A stretch of 64,000 nucleotides of DNA, taken from NCBI RefSeq assembly GCF_009834185.1, contig NZ_CP047173.1:1426001-1490000 (forward strand), read 5' to 3'. The notes under the pieces are model-generated. The model was not told where the DNA came from. It ran no database searches and saw only the letters and a list, made by a program, of their open reading frames with translations. Made by a program: the position numbers and the translations under genes. The DNA is from Rathayibacter sp. VKM Ac-2760. GTDB taxonomy: Bacteria; Actinomycetota; Actinomycetes; Actinomycetales; Microbacteriaceae. Positions 56,674 to 64,000 of this stretch are shown here, one piece after another; within the stretch, counting starts at the first letter, position 1, and each line of letters opens with the position of its first letter.

Positions 56674-57507
56674 GTGACCACCTCCGTCGCCGTCGTCGGT
56701 GCAACCGGCAAACTCGGCTCCCTCACCTGCTCGCTCATCGAGGCGTCCGAGGAGTTCGAGCTCGTCGCCCGGCTCGGCTCGCGCAGCGACCCGCGCGAGA
56801 TGCTCGCGGCCGACGTCGTCGTCGACATGACCCTCCCCGCGGTCAGCCAGCAGATCGTCGACCTCGCGGTCGCGAACGGCCGGAAGGTGCTCGTCGGCAC
56901 GTCGGGCTGGACGGGTGACCGCATCGCCGCGCTGCGCCGCAGCGTCGAGGAGCAGCCGAGCGCCGGAGTCGTCATCATCCCGAACTTCTCGCTCGGCTCG
57001 GTCCTCGCCACCGCGCTCTCGACCGTCGCGGCGCGCTTCTTCGACGCGGTCGAGATCATCGAGACGCACGGCGCCCGCAAGGTCGACTCGCCCTCCGGCA
57101 CCGCCGTGCGCACCGCCGAGCTGCTGCTGCGCGCCCGCGCCGAGCTGGGCCCGGTCCAGGCCCCGCACACCGATCAGCGCGCCCGCGGCCAGCAGGTGGC
57201 GAGCGTCCCGGTGCACAGCCTGCGCCTGCCCGGTGTGGAGGCGCGCCAGGAGGTCGTCTTCGGCGGCACCGGCGAGACGGTCACCATCCGGCACGACACC
57301 TCGTCCTCCGCCTCCTACGAGGCCGGCATCCTCCGCGCGCTCGACGCCGTCCGCAGCACGACCGGCGTCGTCGTCGGCCTCGACGCGCTGATCGACCTCC
57401 GCGCCGCCTTCGACGCCGCCCCGCTCGCCGAGCGCGCGCCCGACGAGCCCGCGATCAGCGACGACGCGCCCTCCGGCCAGGCCGCGGCCGCGACGAGCAC
57501 CCCGTGA
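56674..57507 (+). CDS. dapB: 4-hydroxy-tetrahydrodipicolinate reductase
   Basis: A 277-residue NAD(P)H-dependent reductase of lysine/diaminopimelate synthesis, needed for peptidoglycan. The Rossmann motif is VGATGKLG near residue 9. The catalytic His 132 and Lys 136 are in ETHGARKVDSPSGTAV, and GTSGW precedes them. The C-terminal tail of about 25 residues is Ala/Asp rich and non-essential looking. Its stop overlaps the next start as GTGA. dapA, whose product supplies the substrate, is 4.6 kb downstream. Confidence 0.95.
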   Translation: MTTSVAVVGATGKLGSLTCSLIEASEEFELVARLGSRSDPREMLAADVVVDMTLPAVSQQIVDLAVANGRKVLVGTSGWTGDRIAALRRSVEEQPSAGVVIIPNFSLGSVLATALSTVAARFFDAVEIIETHGARKVDSPSGTAVRTAELLLRARAELGPVQAPHTDQRARGQQVASVPVHSLRLPGVEARQEVVFGGTGETVTIRHDTSSSASYEAGILRALDAVRSTTGVVVGLDALIDLRAAFDAAPLAERAPDEPAISDDAPSGQAAAATSTP

Positions 57508-57950
57508 GGACGCGCATCGGCGTCGGACTGATGGCCGTCCTGCTGGCCCTCTACCTGTTCGTCTGCCTGCAGTACTCCTACGTCGCGTTCGCCGCGGGCA
57601 CCGTGCCGGGCATCGTCCTGGGCGTCGGGCTGCTGATCCTCGGCGGGATCGGCGTCTGGGGCCTGGTCCGCGAGCTGTCCTTCGGCCTCCGCGCCGAGAC
57701 GCTGGCGCGGCGCCTCGAGCGCGAGGACGCGCTGCCGTCCGAGGTCCTCGAGTCCAGTGCGACCGGCCGGCTCGACCGCGCGGAGGCCGACGCGCTCTTC
57801 CCCCGCTACGCGGCCGACGTCGACGAGGACCCCGAGAGCTGGCGCGCCTGGTACCGGCTCGGACTCGCCTACGACGCGAGCGGCGACCGCAAGCGGGCCC
57901 GCGGCGCGATCCGCCGCTCGATCGCCCTCGAGCGCGAGCACAAGGACTGA
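57504..57950 (+). CDS. Small TPR-like membrane protein
   Basis: A 148-residue protein. Two hydrophobic helices (VGLMAVLLALYLFVCLQYSY and GIVLGVGLLILGGIGVWGLV) are followed by a cytoplasmic region ending in a TPR-like repeat, ESWRAWYRLGLAYDASGDRK then RARGAIRRSIAL. It starts with a GTG overlapping the dapB stop, so it is probably co-expressed. No function is known. Confidence 0.8.
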   Translation: MRTRIGVGLMAVLLALYLFVCLQYSYVAFAAGTVPGIVLGVGLLILGGIGVWGLVRELSFGLRAETLARRLEREDALPSEVLESSATGRLDRAEADALFPRYAADVDEDPESWRAWYRLGLAYDASGDRKRARGAIRRSIALEREHKD

Positions 57951-57996
57951 CCGGAGCCGGCCGTCCGACTCCCTGCGCCGTCGAACTTCCGGACCG

Positions 57997-59049
57997 TCAG
58001 GCGAGCACGGCCTGCAGCGCCTCGGCGACCGTGCGGTGGCGGAAGACGAAGCCGTCGTCGAGCAGTCGCCGCGGCACCAGGCGCTGACTCGAGAGCAGGA
58101 GCTCGTGCCCCGCGTCGCGCAGGGCCAGCTCGATGATCTTCTCCGGCACCGGCAGCTTGAACGGGCGGTGCAGCAGCTCCGCGAGCGTGCGCATCACGTC
58201 GTTCGCCGTCGCGGCCTCGGGGCCGGCCAGGTTCACCGGTCCGGACAGCTCGGAGGTGAGCAGGTGGCGGATCGCCGCGGCCTCGTCGTAGAGGCTGATC
58301 CACGGCCAGACCTGCTGCCCGCCGCCGAGCGGGCCGCTCAGCCCGACCTTGGTCAGCGGCAGCAGCGGCTTGAGCGCGCCGCCGTTGCCGAGCACCAGCC
58401 CGGTGCGGAAGGTCACGACCCGGGTGCTCTCCGGTGCGAGCTGGGCCGCCTGCTCCCAGCGCTCGACGACGTCCGCGAGGAAGCCCTCGCCGCGCGGCGA
58501 CTCCTCGGTCAGCTCCTCGCCGGGCCGGTCGCCGTAGTAGCCGACCGCGGAGGCGTTGAGCAGGATCGACGGGGGAGTGGAGGCCATCCGCATCGCGTCG
58601 GTGATGGTCTGCGTGGTCTGCACGCGCGAGTCGAGGATCTCCCGCTTGTACGAGGCGGTCCACGGGAGCCGGCTGATCGAGGCGCCCGAGAGGTTGATCA
58701 CCGCGTCGACGCGGTCGAGCACGCTGAAATCGAGCATGTGCGAGGCGGGTGCCCAGTGGAACTCGTCCGCGCTCGTCGGCGCGTGGCGGACGAGGCGGAA
58801 GATCTCGTGCCCGTCCGTGCGCAGCTGGCGCACGAGCTCGGAGCCGATCATGCCGCCCGCTCCCGAGATCAGCACCCGCAGGCGCCGCAGCGGAGCGGAC
58901 GTCTCGCGCGCGGTCGCCGTCTCCGGGCCGTCCGCGGCGCGCGAGGACGCCGGCGGTCGCGGCGGCGTCGAGCCGGTCGAGTGGCGAGGCGCGTCGCCGG
59001 GGGCGCCGGTCCCGTCCTGGTCCGAGTGCCGTGCGGTCGATTCGCTCAT
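57997..59049 (-). CDS. TIGR01777 family epimerase/oxidoreductase
   Basis: A 350-residue extended-SDR protein of the YfcH/SDR39U1 group. The cofactor motif is ISGAGGMIGSELVRQL, followed by INLSGASI and LLNASAVGYYGDRP with the Tyr region, then TFRTGLVLGNGGALKP. The first 50 residues are a polar extension seen in few relatives. Family members sit near cell-division or haem genes in some bacteria, but their reaction is unknown. Confidence 0.88.
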   Translation of the reverse strand: MSESTARHSDQDGTGAPGDAPRHSTGSTPPRPPASSRAADGPETATARETSAPLRRLRVLISGAGGMIGSELVRQLRTDGHEIFRLVRHAPTSADEFHWAPASHMLDFSVLDRVDAVINLSGASISRLPWTASYKREILDSRVQTTQTITDAMRMASTPPSILLNASAVGYYGDRPGEELTEESPRGEGFLADVVERWEQAAQLAPESTRVVTFRTGLVLGNGGALKPLLPLTKVGLSGPLGGGQQVWPWISLYDEAAAIRHLLTSELSGPVNLAGPEAATANDVMRTLAELLHRPFKLPVPEKIIELALRDAGHELLLSSQRLVPRRLLDDGFVFRHRTVAEALQAVLA

Positions 59050-59105
59050 GCTGCCTCCCGAGGCCCGTCGCGGGCCGCCCGCGAAGCGGGATTCAGCCTA
59101 GGGCC

Positions 59106-59609
59106 TCAGGCCCGGGAGCCGGCCGTGCGGCCCAGGAGCCCCGCGCGCACCAGGAGGAGGTAGAGCTCGCAGCCGAGGCAGAGGCCGAAGGCCGCGTTGA
59201 GGAAAGCGGCGAGGAAGGCGATCGCCGCGGCGACCGGGACCGCACCGGGCACTCCGGCGAGGTGCAGGGCGACACCCGCCGCGGTGACGATCAGACCGAT
59301 CAGCTGGGCGAAGCGCGGCGGGCGGGCGTCCTCCCACTCCGACGGCGGCGCGAGGCGGGGCCGGATCAGCCGGCGGAAGACGACCGCCCACGGCCCGGAG
59401 CCGACACCGCGGGCGGCCGACCAGGCGAACAGCGCCGCGAGGACCACCAGCAGCAGGAAGCCGGGCTGGACGAGCCGGGCAAGGGAGTCCGCCTGCGCCG
59501 GCGCCGCGAGGCCGAGCCCTGCCGTCGCGAGCAGCAGCACGGCGGTGACGGAGGCGGCGAAGCGCGGTCCGCGCGGATCGACGGAGCCGGCGGGCGGGGT
59601 GGTGGTCAT
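59106..59609 (-). CDS. DUF4395 membrane protein
   Basis: A 167-residue protein with four hydrophobic segments. The conserved end FGLCLGCELYLLLVRAGLLG carries the family CxxC-like pair (CLGC). Its start overlaps the stop of the thioredoxin-like gene (ATGA), and the two-gene arrangement recurs in actinobacteria, where it suggests a membrane thiol-redox system. The direction of electron flow and the substrates are unknown. Confidence 0.85.
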   Translation of the reverse strand: MTTTPPAGSVDPRGPRFAASVTAVLLLATAGLGLAAPAQADSLARLVQPGFLLLVVLAALFAWSAARGVGSGPWAVVFRRLIRPRLAPPSEWEDARPPRFAQLIGLIVTAAGVALHLAGVPGAVPVAAAIAFLAAFLNAAFGLCLGCELYLLLVRAGLLGRTAGSRA

Positions 59610-60040
59610 GCTGTCTCCAGTCGGTCGAGCTCGGCGAGGACGACGGCGCGGGCCGGAGCGCCGGCGATGCGGCTGCGGGCCACACCGTCGGCGTCGAGCA
59701 CCAGCAGGGTCGGGGTCTGCAGGATGCGGAATCGGTCGGCCAGGTCGGCGCGGCGGGTCAGGTCGACGTCGAGGTGCACGGTCCCGGGTCGCTCGCTCGC
59801 CAGCTCCACGAGCATCCGGCGGACGGCGGGGCAGCGGGCGCAGTACTCGGTCGAGAACTGGACGACGGTCGCGCGGCGGCCGAGGACCGCGCCGTCGACG
59901 AGCCCGGCCGGGTCGATCCGCTCGACGCGCGCGGCGGGGCGGGCGGCGACGCGCCCGGATGCGCGCTGCTGCAGGAGGCCGAGGGCGGTTCCGAGCGCGA
60001 CGAGGCCGAGCAGGGCGGCCGCGATCAGAAGGGGATCCAC
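59606..60040 (-). CDS. Membrane-anchored thioredoxin-like protein
   Basis: A 144-residue thioredoxin-fold protein. One N-terminal membrane helix (LIAAALLGLVALGTALGLLQ) is followed by a thioredoxin domain with the active site STEYCARCPAVRRML (CxxC) and FRILQTPTLLVLDADG with the cis-Pro. It starts with a GTG 6 nt after a TAGCGT box. It pairs with the DUF4395 gene, which suggests the two proteins exchange electrons across the membrane. Confidence 0.88.
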   Translation of the reverse strand: MDPLLIAAALLGLVALGTALGLLQQRASGRVAARPAARVERIDPAGLVDGAVLGRRATVVQFSTEYCARCPAVRRMLVELASERPGTVHLDVDLTRRADLADRFRILQTPTLLVLDADGVARSRIAGAPARAVVLAELDRLETA

Positions 60041-60046
60041 CCCCTC

Positions 60047-60052
60047 ACGCTA
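60047..60052 (-). promoter_or_regulatory. -10 box of the thioredoxin/DUF4395 operon
   Basis: TAGCGT on the minus strand, 6 nt before the GTG at 60040. Confidence 0.55.
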
Positions 60053-60108
60053 GGCGGCGGACGCCGTGCACGATCGTGCATGACGAACTGCGACGGAGGG
60101 CCGTGCTC

Positions 60109-60114
60109 TATCGT
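60109..60114 (+). promoter_or_regulatory. thyX: -10 box of thyX
   Basis: TATCGT, 7 nt before the GTG at 60122. Confidence 0.5.
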
Positions 60115-60121
60115 CTTAGCG

Positions 60122-60883
60122 GTGACCGATCAGCCCGCACCTGACAGCAGCCCCGTCTTCCGCTCCGACGTGGTCGTCGAGCTCGTCCGCTCCAGCGCGC
60201 ACGACTCCGACGTGCTCTTCGCCGCCCGCGTCTCCACGCAGGGCGAGAAGACCCTGTCCGCCGCCCTCGACGAGGAGTCGGCCGACGCCGAGCTGCAGGG
60301 CAAGCGCGACCGCGGCCTGATCAACTACCTGATGCGCGACCGCCACGGCTCGCCCTTCGAGCACAACTCGATGACCTTCTACGTGCAGGCGCCGATCTTC
60401 GTCTTCCGCGAGTTCATGCGGCACCGCATCGCCTCCTACAACGAGGAGTCGGGCCGCTACCGCGAGCTCCGCCCCGTCTTCTACGTGCCCGGCCCCCAGC
60501 GCAATCTCGTGCAGGTCGGCAAGCCCGGCGCCTACTCCTTCGAGCCCGGCACCCCGGAGCAGACCGCGCTCGTCGTCGAGGAGACCCGCCGCGCGAGCAT
60601 CCAGGCCTTCGAGGCCTACCAGCGGATGCTCGGCGAGGGCGTCGCCCGCGAGGTCGCCCGCATCGTCCTGCCGCTCAACATCTACTCCTCGATGTACGTG
60701 ACGCTGAACGCCCGCTCGCTGATGAACTTCCTCTCCCTGCGCACCAAGCGCGAGGACTCGACGTTCCCCTCCTTCCCGCAGCGCGAGATCGAGATGGCCG
60801 CCGAGCAGATGGAGACGCACTTCGAGCAGCTGATGCCGCTCACGGCCGCCGCCTTCACCGCGAACGGCCGCGTCGCCCCGTAG
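60122..60883 (+). CDS. thyX: Flavin-dependent thymidylate synthase
   Basis: A 253-residue ThyX that makes dTMP from dUMP with FAD, NADPH and methylene-tetrahydrofolate. The diagnostic motif RHRIASYNEESGRY is at 100-113 (RHRxxSxNxxSxRY); HGSPFEHNSMTFYVQAPIFV precedes it and SLMNFLSLRTKRED follows. It starts with a GTG behind a TATCGT box. It is usually next to dapA in actinobacteria; here a family C-bracketed gene has come between. Confidence 0.96.
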   Translation: MTDQPAPDSSPVFRSDVVVELVRSSAHDSDVLFAARVSTQGEKTLSAALDEESADAELQGKRDRGLINYLMRDRHGSPFEHNSMTFYVQAPIFVFREFMRHRIASYNEESGRYRELRPVFYVPGPQRNLVQVGKPGAYSFEPGTPEQTALVVEETRRASIQAFEAYQRMLGEGVAREVARIVLPLNIYSSMYVTLNARSLMNFLSLRTKREDSTFPSFPQREIEMAAEQMETHFEQLMPLTAAAFTANGRVAP

Positions 60884-60906
60884 CCCGCGCTCGGCCGGTC
60901 CCGGTC

Positions 60907-60986
60907 CGATCTGCAGGTGATCGGACGGATGAGCCGCCCCGGGACGCGCACGTGCGCTCCGGCCGACCCGGATCGCCTGCAGATCG
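60907..60986. repeat. Palindromic element, family C, copy 2
   Basis: CGATCTGCAGGTGATC (60907-60922) matches the complement of GATCGCCTGCAGATCG (60971-60986) at 15 of 16 positions, with a 48-nt centre. It starts 24 nt after the thyX stop and lies before the AbiEi/DUF559 gene. Confidence 0.75.
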
Positions 60987-61025
60987 AACCTCGACCCCGC
61001 CGCAGGCAGCCCCTCCACAGCGCAC

Positions 61026-61949
61026 ATGCGGGCCGGTCCTCCACCGTTCGCAGCCACGCGCCCCGCCGACCGGCCGCGCGGCCACGCTCGCCTCGTGCGC
61101 GCATCCTCCACCTCCGTCCTCCGCTCCGGCGGGCTCGTGAAGACCGAGCAGCTCCTCCGGGAGGGCTCCTCCGCACGGGAGCTCCGCGACGCCGTGAAGG
61201 CGGGCGCGCTGGTCCGCGTTCGGAAGGGCTGGTACGCCCTCCCCGGTGTCGACACCGGAGTCGAGCGCGCCTTCCGCGTCGGCGGAGCGCTGGCCTGCGC
61301 GAACGCCGCAGTCGCGCACGGGCTGTGGGTGCCTCGCTTCAGCGGTCTGCACATCGCCGTCCGCCCGCACGCCTCCCGGCTCCGCGATCCGGACCGCCAC
61401 GCCGTCCGGCTCAGTGAGGACCTGGACGTCGTCGTCCACTGGTCGAAGGACGCCCCGCGGCCGTGCGAGCTCGTGCAGGCGATCGAGGACTGCCTCGTCG
61501 AGGCGGCGAGCTGCCGAGGTGCGGAGTTCGCCTTCGTCCTCCTCGAATCGGCCCTGCACCGCCGTCTGCTCGGCGCCGCAGGGCGAGCGCGGATCCTCGC
61601 CCGGCTCGCGGTCCCGCTCCGGCTGCTCCTCCGCCCGGCCGGGGGCTCTTCCGAGAGCGGACTGGAGTCGATGGTCGCCTTCCGACTGCGGGCGCTGGGG
61701 ATCGCGTACCGACAGCAGGTGCGCATCGGCCGCCGCCGGGTCGACCTCCTGATCGGCGAGGTCCTCGCCCTGGAGGTGGACGGAGCCGCGTTCCACGATC
61801 CCGACCGCGACGACCGCCGCGACGTCGAGCTGGGTCTCCTGGGCTACCGGGTCCGCCACTACCGCACCTCGCTCGTCCTGGACCACTGGCCTCTCGTGGA
61901 GGCCGACATCCTCGCTGCCCTCTCCCGCGGCGATCACGTCCGCAGCTGA
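61026..61949 (+). CDS. AbiEi-type winged helix / DUF559 (Vsr-like) endonuclease-fold protein
   Basis: A protein of 307 residues from the ATG, or about 284 from a GTG at 61095, which is more consistent with the family. The N-terminal AbiEi-like winged helix is GGLVKTEQLLREGSSARELRD then ALVRVRKGWYALPG. The C-terminal DUF559 domain has a PD-(D/E)xK-type layout: SGLESMVAFRLRALGI, RVDLLIGEVLALEVDGAAFH (Asp and Glu-x-Asp) and LGYRVRHYRTSLVL. Such fusions are common in Microbacteriaceae. The function is unproven; a role as defence, antitoxin or DNA-processing protein is inference. Both flanks carry family C palindromes. Confidence 0.85.
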   Translation: MRAGPPPFAATRPADRPRGHARLVRASSTSVLRSGGLVKTEQLLREGSSARELRDAVKAGALVRVRKGWYALPGVDTGVERAFRVGGALACANAAVAHGLWVPRFSGLHIAVRPHASRLRDPDRHAVRLSEDLDVVVHWSKDAPRPCELVQAIEDCLVEAASCRGAEFAFVLLESALHRRLLGAAGRARILARLAVPLRLLLRPAGGSSESGLESMVAFRLRALGIAYRQQVRIGRRRVDLLIGEVLALEVDGAAFHDPDRDDRRDVELGLLGYRVRHYRTSLVLDHWPLVEADILAALSRGDHVRS

Positions 61950-61973
61950 CCCGGTCCGGGGTGGGCGGCGCAG

Positions 61974-62059
61974 GTTCGATCCGCAGGCGATCGGGCCCCG
62001 GCGGAGGCGTCCGACGCCGCAGGAGCCCCGATCTCCTCCGGAACTCCTGCAGATCGAAC
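61974..62059. repeat. Palindromic element, family C, copy 3
   Basis: GTTCGATCCGCAGG (61974-61987) pairs with CCTGCAGATCGAAC (62046-62059) at 13 of 14 positions around a 58-nt centre. An inner stem is also present (GATCGGGCCCC with GAGCCCCGATC). It ends 50 nt before dapA. Confidence 0.75.
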
Positions 62060-62097
62060 GACCGCCCGCGCAAACGAACCCGGGACCGCCGACCCGA

Positions 62098-62103
62098 TAC
62101 CCT
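62098..62103 (+). promoter_or_regulatory. dapA: -10 box of dapA
   Basis: TACCCT, 6 nt before the GTG at 62110. Confidence 0.45.
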
Positions 62104-62109
62104 GGGCTC

Positions 62110-63087
62110 GTGTCAACTCCGGAGAATCCCTTCGGCCAGGTGCTGGTCGCCCTGGTCACCCCGTTCACCGCCGACGGCGAGGTCGACTGGCCCGGCGTCG
62201 AGAAGCACATCGACGACTGCATCGCGAAGGGCGCCGACGGCATCGTCGTCACCGGCACCACCGGCGAGACCAGCACGCTCACCGACCCGGAGAAGATCCG
62301 CCTCGTCGAGGTCGGCAAGTCCGTCGCCGCGGGCCGCGCGAAGATCATCACCGGCGGCGGCTCGAACGAGACCGCTCACGCGATGCAGCTCGCCCGCCAG
62401 AGCGAGAAGGCCGGCGCCGACGGCAACATGATCGTCACGCCGTACTACAACAAGCCGACCCAGGCCGGCATCCTCACGCACTTCCGGATGATCGCCGACG
62501 CGACCGACCTCCCGGTCATCCTCTACGACATCCCCGGCCGCACCGGCGTGCCCATCCGCTACGAGACGATCCTCCGCGCGGCGAAGCACCCGAACATCCT
62601 CGCCGTGAAGGACGCCAAGGGCGATCTCTCCGAGGTCAGCCGCGTCCTCAACCAGACCGACCTGATGTACTTCTGCGGCGACGACGCCAACGTCCTGCCC
62701 GAGCTGGCCATCGGCGCGACCGGACTGATCGGCGTCACCGCCAACATCGCCGCCTCGCCGTACCGCACCATCGTCGACGCCGTGAACTCCGGCGACCTCC
62801 GGGCCGCCACGCTCGCGCACCAGCAGCTCGAGCCGCTCGTGCGCGCCGTGATGACCCACGTCCCCGGCACCGTCGCGGCGAAGTACATCCTGCACGGGCT
62901 CGGCCGCATCTCCTCGCCGCGCGTGCGCCTGCCGCTCGTCGGCCCCGAGGAGTCGGAGGCCGCCCTGATCGAGGACGAGCTCGGTCTCGTCCGCGACATC
63001 CCCGGCGTCGACTTCCGCAACTTCCGGCCCGACCGCAACGCCGCCGCGGGCGGCGCGCTGCCGAAGGTCGCCGGCACCACACGCTGA
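62110..63087 (+). CDS. dapA: 4-hydroxy-tetrahydrodipicolinate synthase
   Basis: A 325-residue TIM-barrel aldolase that condenses pyruvate with aspartate semialdehyde, the first committed step to diaminopimelate and lysine. TGTTGE lies at 48-53, YYNKPTQAG is in the barrel, Tyr 139 is in ILYDIPGRTG, and the Schiff-base Lys 167 is in LAVKDAKGD. It starts at a GTG with a TACCCT box 6 nt upstream. RNase J follows 49 nt downstream, the usual actinobacterial order. Confidence 0.96.
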   Translation: MSTPENPFGQVLVALVTPFTADGEVDWPGVEKHIDDCIAKGADGIVVTGTTGETSTLTDPEKIRLVEVGKSVAAGRAKIITGGGSNETAHAMQLARQSEKAGADGNMIVTPYYNKPTQAGILTHFRMIADATDLPVILYDIPGRTGVPIRYETILRAAKHPNILAVKDAKGDLSEVSRVLNQTDLMYFCGDDANVLPELAIGATGLIGVTANIAASPYRTIVDAVNSGDLRAATLAHQQLEPLVRAVMTHVPGTVAAKYILHGLGRISSPRVRLPLVGPEESEAALIEDELGLVRDIPGVDFRNFRPDRNAAAGGALPKVAGTTR

Positions 63088-63136
63088 CGCCGCCCGAGCG
63101 GCACGGACGACTCCCGACCGAGGAAGAGGAGGGCTC

Positions 63137-64000
63137 ATGCCCAGTCCCGTGATCACTCCCGCCGCGCTCGAGGCGGGGACGCTGCGGATCATCCCGCTGG
63201 GCGGCCTCGGCGAGATCGGCCGCAACATGACGATCTTCGAGATCGACGGCAAGATCCTCGTGGTCGACTGCGGCGTGCTCTTCCCCGAGGAGAACCAGCC
63301 GGGCGTCGACCTGATCCTCCCCGACTTCACCCCGATCAAGGACCGCCTCGACGACATCGTGGGCGTCGTGCTGACCCACGGGCACGAGGACCACATCGGC
63401 GCCGTGCCCTACCTCCTGAAGCTCAAGCGGGACATCCCGCTGATCGGCTCGACGCTCACCCTCGCCCTGATCGAGGCGAAGCTGAAGGAGCACCGGATCA
63501 AGCCCTACACGCTCGCGGTGAAGGAGGGCGACGTCGAGAACCTCGGGCCGTTCGAGCTCGAGTTCGTGGCGGTCAACCACTCCATCCCGGATGCACTCGC
63601 GGTCGCGATCATCACCGACGCGGGCTCGGTGCTGCACACCGGCGACTTCAAGATGGACCAGCTGCCGCTCGACGGCCGCATCACCGATCTCCGCGCCTTC
63701 GCCCGCCTCGGCGAGGAGGGCATCGACCTCTTCATGGTCGACTCCACCAACGCGGACGTGCCCGGCTTCACGCCGAACGAGCGCGACATCGGCCCGGTCA
63801 TCGAGAGCGTGATCGCCAAGGCGACCCGCCGGGTCATCGTGGCGAGCTTCTCCAGCCACGTGCACCGCGTGCAGCAGGTGCTCGACGCCGCGCACGCGAA
63901 CGGCCGCCGGGTGGCGCTGCTCGGCCGCTCGATGGTGCGCAACATGGGCATCGCGGCCACCCTGGGCTACCTCAAGGTGCCGGAGGGCGTGCTGATCGAC
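63137..64000 (+). CDS. rnj: Ribonuclease J, N-terminal part (cut by window end)
   Basis: 288 codons of a metallo-beta-lactamase/beta-CASP ribonuclease; the frame runs off the window without a stop. The start is an ATG behind AAGAGGAGGG. The N-terminus has TLRIIPLGGLGEIGRNMTIF, the zinc motif LTHGHEDHIGAVPYLL (HxHxDH), and later HTGDFKMDQ and IVASFSSHVHRVQQ. RNase J acts as 5'-3' exonuclease and endonuclease on mRNA and rRNA precursors. A complete protein of about 560 residues is expected; the beta-CASP and C-terminal domains lie mostly beyond the window. Confidence 0.95.
   Translation, partial: MPSPVITPAALEAGTLRIIPLGGLGEIGRNMTIFEIDGKILVVDCGVLFPEENQPGVDLILPDFTPIKDRLDDIVGVVLTHGHEDHIGAVPYLLKLKRDIPLIGSTLTLALIEAKLKEHRIKPYTLAVKEGDVENLGPFELEFVAVNHSIPDALAVAIITDAGSVLHTGDFKMDQLPLDGRITDLRAFARLGEEGIDLFMVDSTNADVPGFTPNERDIGPVIESVIAKATRRVIVASFSSHVHRVQQVLDAAHANGRRVALLGRSMVRNMGIAATLGYLKVPEGVLID

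Noticed and set aside
60907..62059. Integron attC sites for the family C palindromes
   Set aside because: The outer ends resemble GTTNNNN/NNNNAAC but do not fit the RYYYAAC/GTTRRRY core, and there is no integrase.

Overview
The window is a 64 kb piece of a very GC-rich actinobacterial chromosome. The gene set (rpsO, pnp, an M16 peptidase, dapB, thyX, dapA and an RNase J start in the usual actinobacterial order), TANNNT -10 boxes mostly reading TAGNNT, many probable leaderless GTG/ATG starts, and intergenic repeats of the type I associate with Microbacteriaceae suggest a Rathayibacter/Curtobacterium/Clavibacter-like organism. The family is inferred from style and content; no 16S gene is present. 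I see no tRNA, rRNA, prophage, CRISPR array or complete insertion sequence.

Layout. 1-2.6 kb: a ribbon-helix-helix/small-toxin pair, then a MazG-like pyrophosphohydrolase overlapping a GIY-YIG/DUF2075 helicase (possible defence genes). 2.8-15.3 kb: single housekeeping and accessory genes (GNAT, APC permease, M20 peptidase, FAD-linked oxidase, alpha/beta hydrolases, a pRiA4b ORF-3-like protein, quinone oxidoreductase, small membrane proteins). 15.3-22.4 kb: a divergent catabolic cluster with an ethanolamine-type permease facing an operon for a gamma-glutamylamine synthetase, a class I amidotransferase-type hydrolase, an aldehyde dehydrogenase, an SDR alcohol dehydrogenase and a FadR-type regulator. 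Together these can take ethanolamine to glycine plus glutamate through gamma-glutamylated intermediates. 22.8-33.5 kb: aspartase, Ada/AlkA repair protein, PrsW protease, a divergent HxlR/MFS pair, DUF1684, HelD and an FKBP isomerase. 33.6-37.7 kb: a protealysin-type M4 protease and its emfourin-like inhibitor separated by a 33-bp tandem array, then a molybdopterin oxidoreductase/flavin reductase pair and a PPOX-fold protein. 37.8-47.6 kb: two MFS exporters, rpsO, a DUF4397 / class F sortase / ECF sigma / anti-sigma cluster and a LysR-MFS pair. 48-64 kb: pnp, two aldo/keto reductase-fold proteins lacking catalytic residues around a GH13 glucosidase, M16 peptidase, dapB, a TIGR01777 epimerase, a DUF4395/thioredoxin pair, thyX, an AbiEi/DUF559 gene, dapA and the start of RNase J.

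Three points stand out. First, three unrelated families of short palindromic elements (67-86 bp, paired arms of 13-26 bp around a 21-58 nt centre) are scattered between genes. Two copies of one family bracket the AbiEi/DUF559 gene between thyX and dapA, and one copy of another has replaced the end of the alkA reading frame. Second, about seventeen genes have a -10 box 6-8 nt before the start codon, implying widespread leaderless transcription. Third, four genes carry small indels that all fit 1-2 nt deletions in GC runs. This looks more like residual sequence error than gene decay, so those products should be checked against raw reads.
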